A stretch of DNA of 64,000 nt from positions 124,001 to 188,000 of the forward strand of contig NZ_WBSO01000001.1 in NCBI RefSeq assembly GCF_009299485.1, written 5' to 3'. A model generated the notes under the pieces. That model searched no databases. It was given only the letters and a program-made list of their open reading frames with translations, and had not been told where the DNA came from. Both the position numbers and the translations under genes were made by a program. This document shows positions 62,034 to 64,000 of the stretch, piece after piece (position 1 is the stretch's first letter; each line of letters opens with the position of its first letter). This DNA is from Bifidobacterium apri (GTDB lineage: Bacteria; Actinomycetota; Actinomycetes; Actinomycetales; Bifidobacteriaceae).

Positions 62034-62975
62034 ATGTTCCCACCAAGGACAGGACAGCAGTATCATCTCGTATTCGGCAGGTACGCCGCCACCGTAACCG
62101 AGCAGGGCGCTGCGTTGCGCAGCCTCACCCTCGACGGCAAGAACGTCATCGTGCCGTTCGACGAAGACGATATTCCCAATTGTTGCCGCGGACAGCTGCT
62201 TATTCCCTTCCCCAACCGCATCGAAGACGGCGAATATGAGTTCGAAGGCACCAAGTATGTGCTGCCGATCGATGAACATGAGCGGCATAACGCGATTCAC
62301 GGGTACGGCCACCGCGCGTATTGGACGCGGCTCGCGCGCACGGATAACAGCGTCAGTTTGCAATGGCGCGCACCCGCATTGGAAGGGTATCCGTTCGACG
62401 TGATCGTCACAGCGGATTATCGGTTGGACGAGCATGGCATAGCTTTGACGCTCAGCGCGCTGAACAATGGTTCAACCGACGCTCCATGGGCGGCAGCCAT
62501 GCATCCGTGGCTCGCCAACGGGCAGCACAGCACCGGCGATGCGATCGAGCACGACAATGCCGCATGCCGTTTGCGCGTGCCAGCGGACACCCACGTCATC
62601 GCCGACGATAGGCTGCTGCCACTCGGTACGGAACCTGTGGATGGCACCATCTATGATTTGCGTGACGATCCGACGCTGGAGGGACGCCCCTTCGACGACG
62701 CGTGGACGGGACTGCGGCATGATGCCGACGGCAACGCATCCGCGGTATTCACCCGTCCGGATGGCATGGTGATCACTGTCACCGGCGGGCCGACCATCAC
62801 CTCGTTCCAAGTGTGCACGGGAACTGGATTCCCCGAAGCGATCCGCCCGCAAGGGGTCGCCGTGGAACCGCAGACCGCGTACGCGAATGCGTTCCGCAGC
62901 GGGAAGGATCTCATTGTCATCAAGCCGGGTGAGACGAGCGTGACGAGTATCCGTATCTCGGCTGAGCAACGTTGA
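62034..62975 (+). CDS. Aldose 1-epimerase family protein
   Basis: The 313-residue protein is a galactose mutarotase-like beta-sandwich. Visible marks are GQLLIPFPNRIEDGEYEFEG, HNAIHGYGHRAYW with a catalytic His, WAAAMHPWLANG and GFPEAIRPQGVAVEPQT with the catalytic Glu region. AGGAGTCAGGGC precedes the ATG at 62034; the frame stays open upstream but overlaps the ispH promoter region. Sugar specificity is unknown. It diverges from ispH. Confidence 0.85.
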   Translation: MFPPRTGQQYHLVFGRYAATVTEQGAALRSLTLDGKNVIVPFDEDDIPNCCRGQLLIPFPNRIEDGEYEFEGTKYVLPIDEHERHNAIHGYGHRAYWTRLARTDNSVSLQWRAPALEGYPFDVIVTADYRLDEHGIALTLSALNNGSTDAPWAAAMHPWLANGQHSTGDAIEHDNAACRLRVPADTHVIADDRLLPLGTEPVDGTIYDLRDDPTLEGRPFDDAWTGLRHDADGNASAVFTRPDGMVITVTGGPTITSFQVCTGTGFPEAIRPQGVAVEPQTAYANAFRSGKDLIVIKPGETSVTSIRISAEQR

Positions 62976-62990
62976 GCGGGGCCACCCGAT

Positions 62991-63019
62991 TTGTAAACGT
63001 CTCGCCGATGTGCGATAAT
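62991..63019 (+). promoter_or_regulatory. Promoter of the bL37-like gene
   Basis: TTGTAA (62991-62996) and GATAAT (63014-63019) are separated by exactly 17 bases, 38 bases before the ATG. Confidence 0.75.
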
Positions 63020-63056
63020 CCCGTAGGCTTACCAATCTTTAGCAAAGGAGTCCATT

Positions 63057-63131
63057 ATGGGTATGCGTGGACGCAAGCGCAAGGCACGTCGCAAAAAAGC
63101 CGCTAATCACGGCAAAAGGCCAAATGCCTGA
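63057..63131 (+). CDS. 24-residue ribosomal protein resembling bL37
   Basis: The product begins MGMRGRKRKARRKKAANHG and ends KRPNA (24 residues). The basic N-terminus and the ending ANHGKRPNA match the small actinobacterial 50S protein called bL37 in mycobacterial ribosome structures. AGCAAAGGAGTCCATT precedes the ATG, a good promoter lies upstream and a terminator downstream, so it is a real single-gene unit. It is often missed because it is too short for gene finders. An AURKAIP1/COX24-type label is sometimes given to similar basic peptides. Confidence 0.82.
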   Translation: MGMRGRKRKARRKKAANHGKRPNA

Positions 63132-63209
63132 GTTGCGCTGACGGATGTCGCGACACGCCGGTTCACGGTGGCGGCATCCGCGACATCGCATCACAGCACA
63201 AGCTGCACG

Positions 63210-63251
63210 AACCCTGCGAATGATGTTCAAGCATCGTCCGCAGGGTTTTTC
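63210..63251 (+). terminator. Terminator of the bL37-like gene
   Basis: AACCCTGCG (63210-63218) and CGCAGGGTT (63239-63247) form a stem around a second ATGAT/GCATC helix, followed by TTTTTCT. Confidence 0.92.
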
Positions 63252-63443
63252 TATGCCATGAATCGTTGAACTCTGCGGGCAATCAAGGTGGTGTTGATGG
63301 CATGGCAGGCAGCTTTGCGGGAGGGGACGTTCCGTAGGACAGTCAATCGGTATGGATGTTGATTCGTGGTCGGCGGGGAGATTGGGGGCATGCCACAGCC
63401 ATATCATCGGGAGACTGCAATATACCAAGCGTCGCATGACTGG

Positions 63444-63750
63444 ACATACGCAACCCGCCGGATACCGCCTGATATCACCGTCTTCCGCGGCTTCCTCTGA
63501 CTGCCACGCATACCACGACATACGCGACACGACAGAAACCACCGGATTCACCGCTTTCCATGCCATTCCCCACCAGTTACGCATACGCCAACATACACAA
63601 CACGACAAACACCAACCCGCCACGCCACACACAGCGACATCCCACCCAGCCACGTATGCCACCACGTACACAACCCGTCAGAAACCACCGGATTTCCCCA
63701 CTTCCATGCCGTTCCCCACCAGCCACGCATGCCACGGCATACGCGACGGT
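63444..63750. repeat. Tandem array with 73-74 bp period (array 2)
   Basis: Units start at 63444, 63518, 63591, 63664 and 63737. Each begins ACATACGCGACACGACAGAA or close to it and ends with CCACGCATGCCACG. The period and core are shared with array 1. No gene is seen from the bL37 terminator to the window end apart from this array. Confidence 0.9.
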
Positions 63751-64000
63751 CTATATGCCGGGCTCCGCGCCCAAGACAAGATTCCGCCCCACGGCAAGGA
63801 ACCCTCAATAGCGCGTACAACGAAGCAACACGCCGAATCTGCCGGCTGCCCCGAAGCAGGCAACGGGACTACAAACCAATAGTCCGAATACGAGACTCGC
63901 GCTCAAGAATCAATCGACAGAGCGCATAACCGCGCAAAACTGCTCAATCCACACAAGCCACTCAAGCCGCCAACTCCAGCAGCACAAGCCATCCGTTCAC

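Noticed and set aside
60056-63750. CRISPR array
   Set aside because: The 73-bp units are diverged along their whole length, the parts between cores are themselves related rather than unique, and no cas gene is near.
1-64000. tRNA or rRNA genes
   Set aside because: I looked for TPsiC-like GGTTCGANTC segments and cloverleaf arms in the gaps. The only similar string is in the TPP riboswitch (near 5554), so no tRNA or rRNA gene is claimed.

Overview
The window looks like a chromosomal segment of a Bifidobacterium or close relative. It is GC-rich and carries gene neighbourhoods and families typical of actinobacteria: ftsK-miaA-miaB, the DUF3159/DUF3710 pair, xerD-parA-scpA-scpB, infC-rpmI-rplT, a 24-residue ribosomal protein resembling bL37, and a DUF6725-type protein. 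Most genes lie on the minus strand. The assignment rests on recognised protein families and gene order only; no database search was run.

Layout. 1-15.2 kb: ftsK start (partial), miaA, miaB, a small alarmone synthetase, a thiD-tenA fusion under a TPP riboswitch, a DMT transporter, a Bax-inhibitor-like protein, a zinc-ribbon membrane protein, a DUF262/RAMA protein and aconitase. 15.3-24.6 kb: P-type ATPase, LysR regulator, oleate hydratase, YeiH-type permease, lipoprotein, oxidoreductase and Rrf2 regulator. 24.8-32.6 kb: an accessory region with hydrolase and TetR remnants, a type IV pilin interrupted at a nine-G tract, a malolactic/malic enzyme, two remnants of one Fic/AAA-associated C-terminal domain, and an AT-richer Firmicutes-like arsenic operon (arsR-acr3-permease-thioredoxin). 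A 28-bp-period repeat lies at its right edge.

32.6-57 kb: RNA methyltransferase, DUF3159/DUF3710, exonuclease III, an oligopeptide ABC operon (oppA-B-C-DF), a XerC-like recombinase, DUF6725, tyrA-pheA, a membrane protein, typA, scpB-scpA-parA-xerD and the rplT-rpmI-infC translation operon. 57-64 kb: thiamine pyrophosphokinase, gap, ybaK, ispH, an aldose epimerase, the bL37-like gene, and two tandem-repeat arrays sharing a 73-bp period.

The genes combine into several systems. ThiD-TenA, its TPP riboswitch and thiamine pyrophosphokinase form a thiamine salvage/synthesis route. MiaA and MiaB make the i6A and ms2i6A tRNA modifications. XerC/XerD, ParA, ScpA/B and FtsK serve chromosome segregation. 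OppA-B-C-DF imports peptides. The ars operon detoxifies arsenite. The most unusual signals are the homopolymer-interrupted pilin, the paired 73-bp-period arrays, a second dispersed hairpin family, and a GmrSD-like protein whose HNH histidine appears replaced while a RAMA domain is retained.
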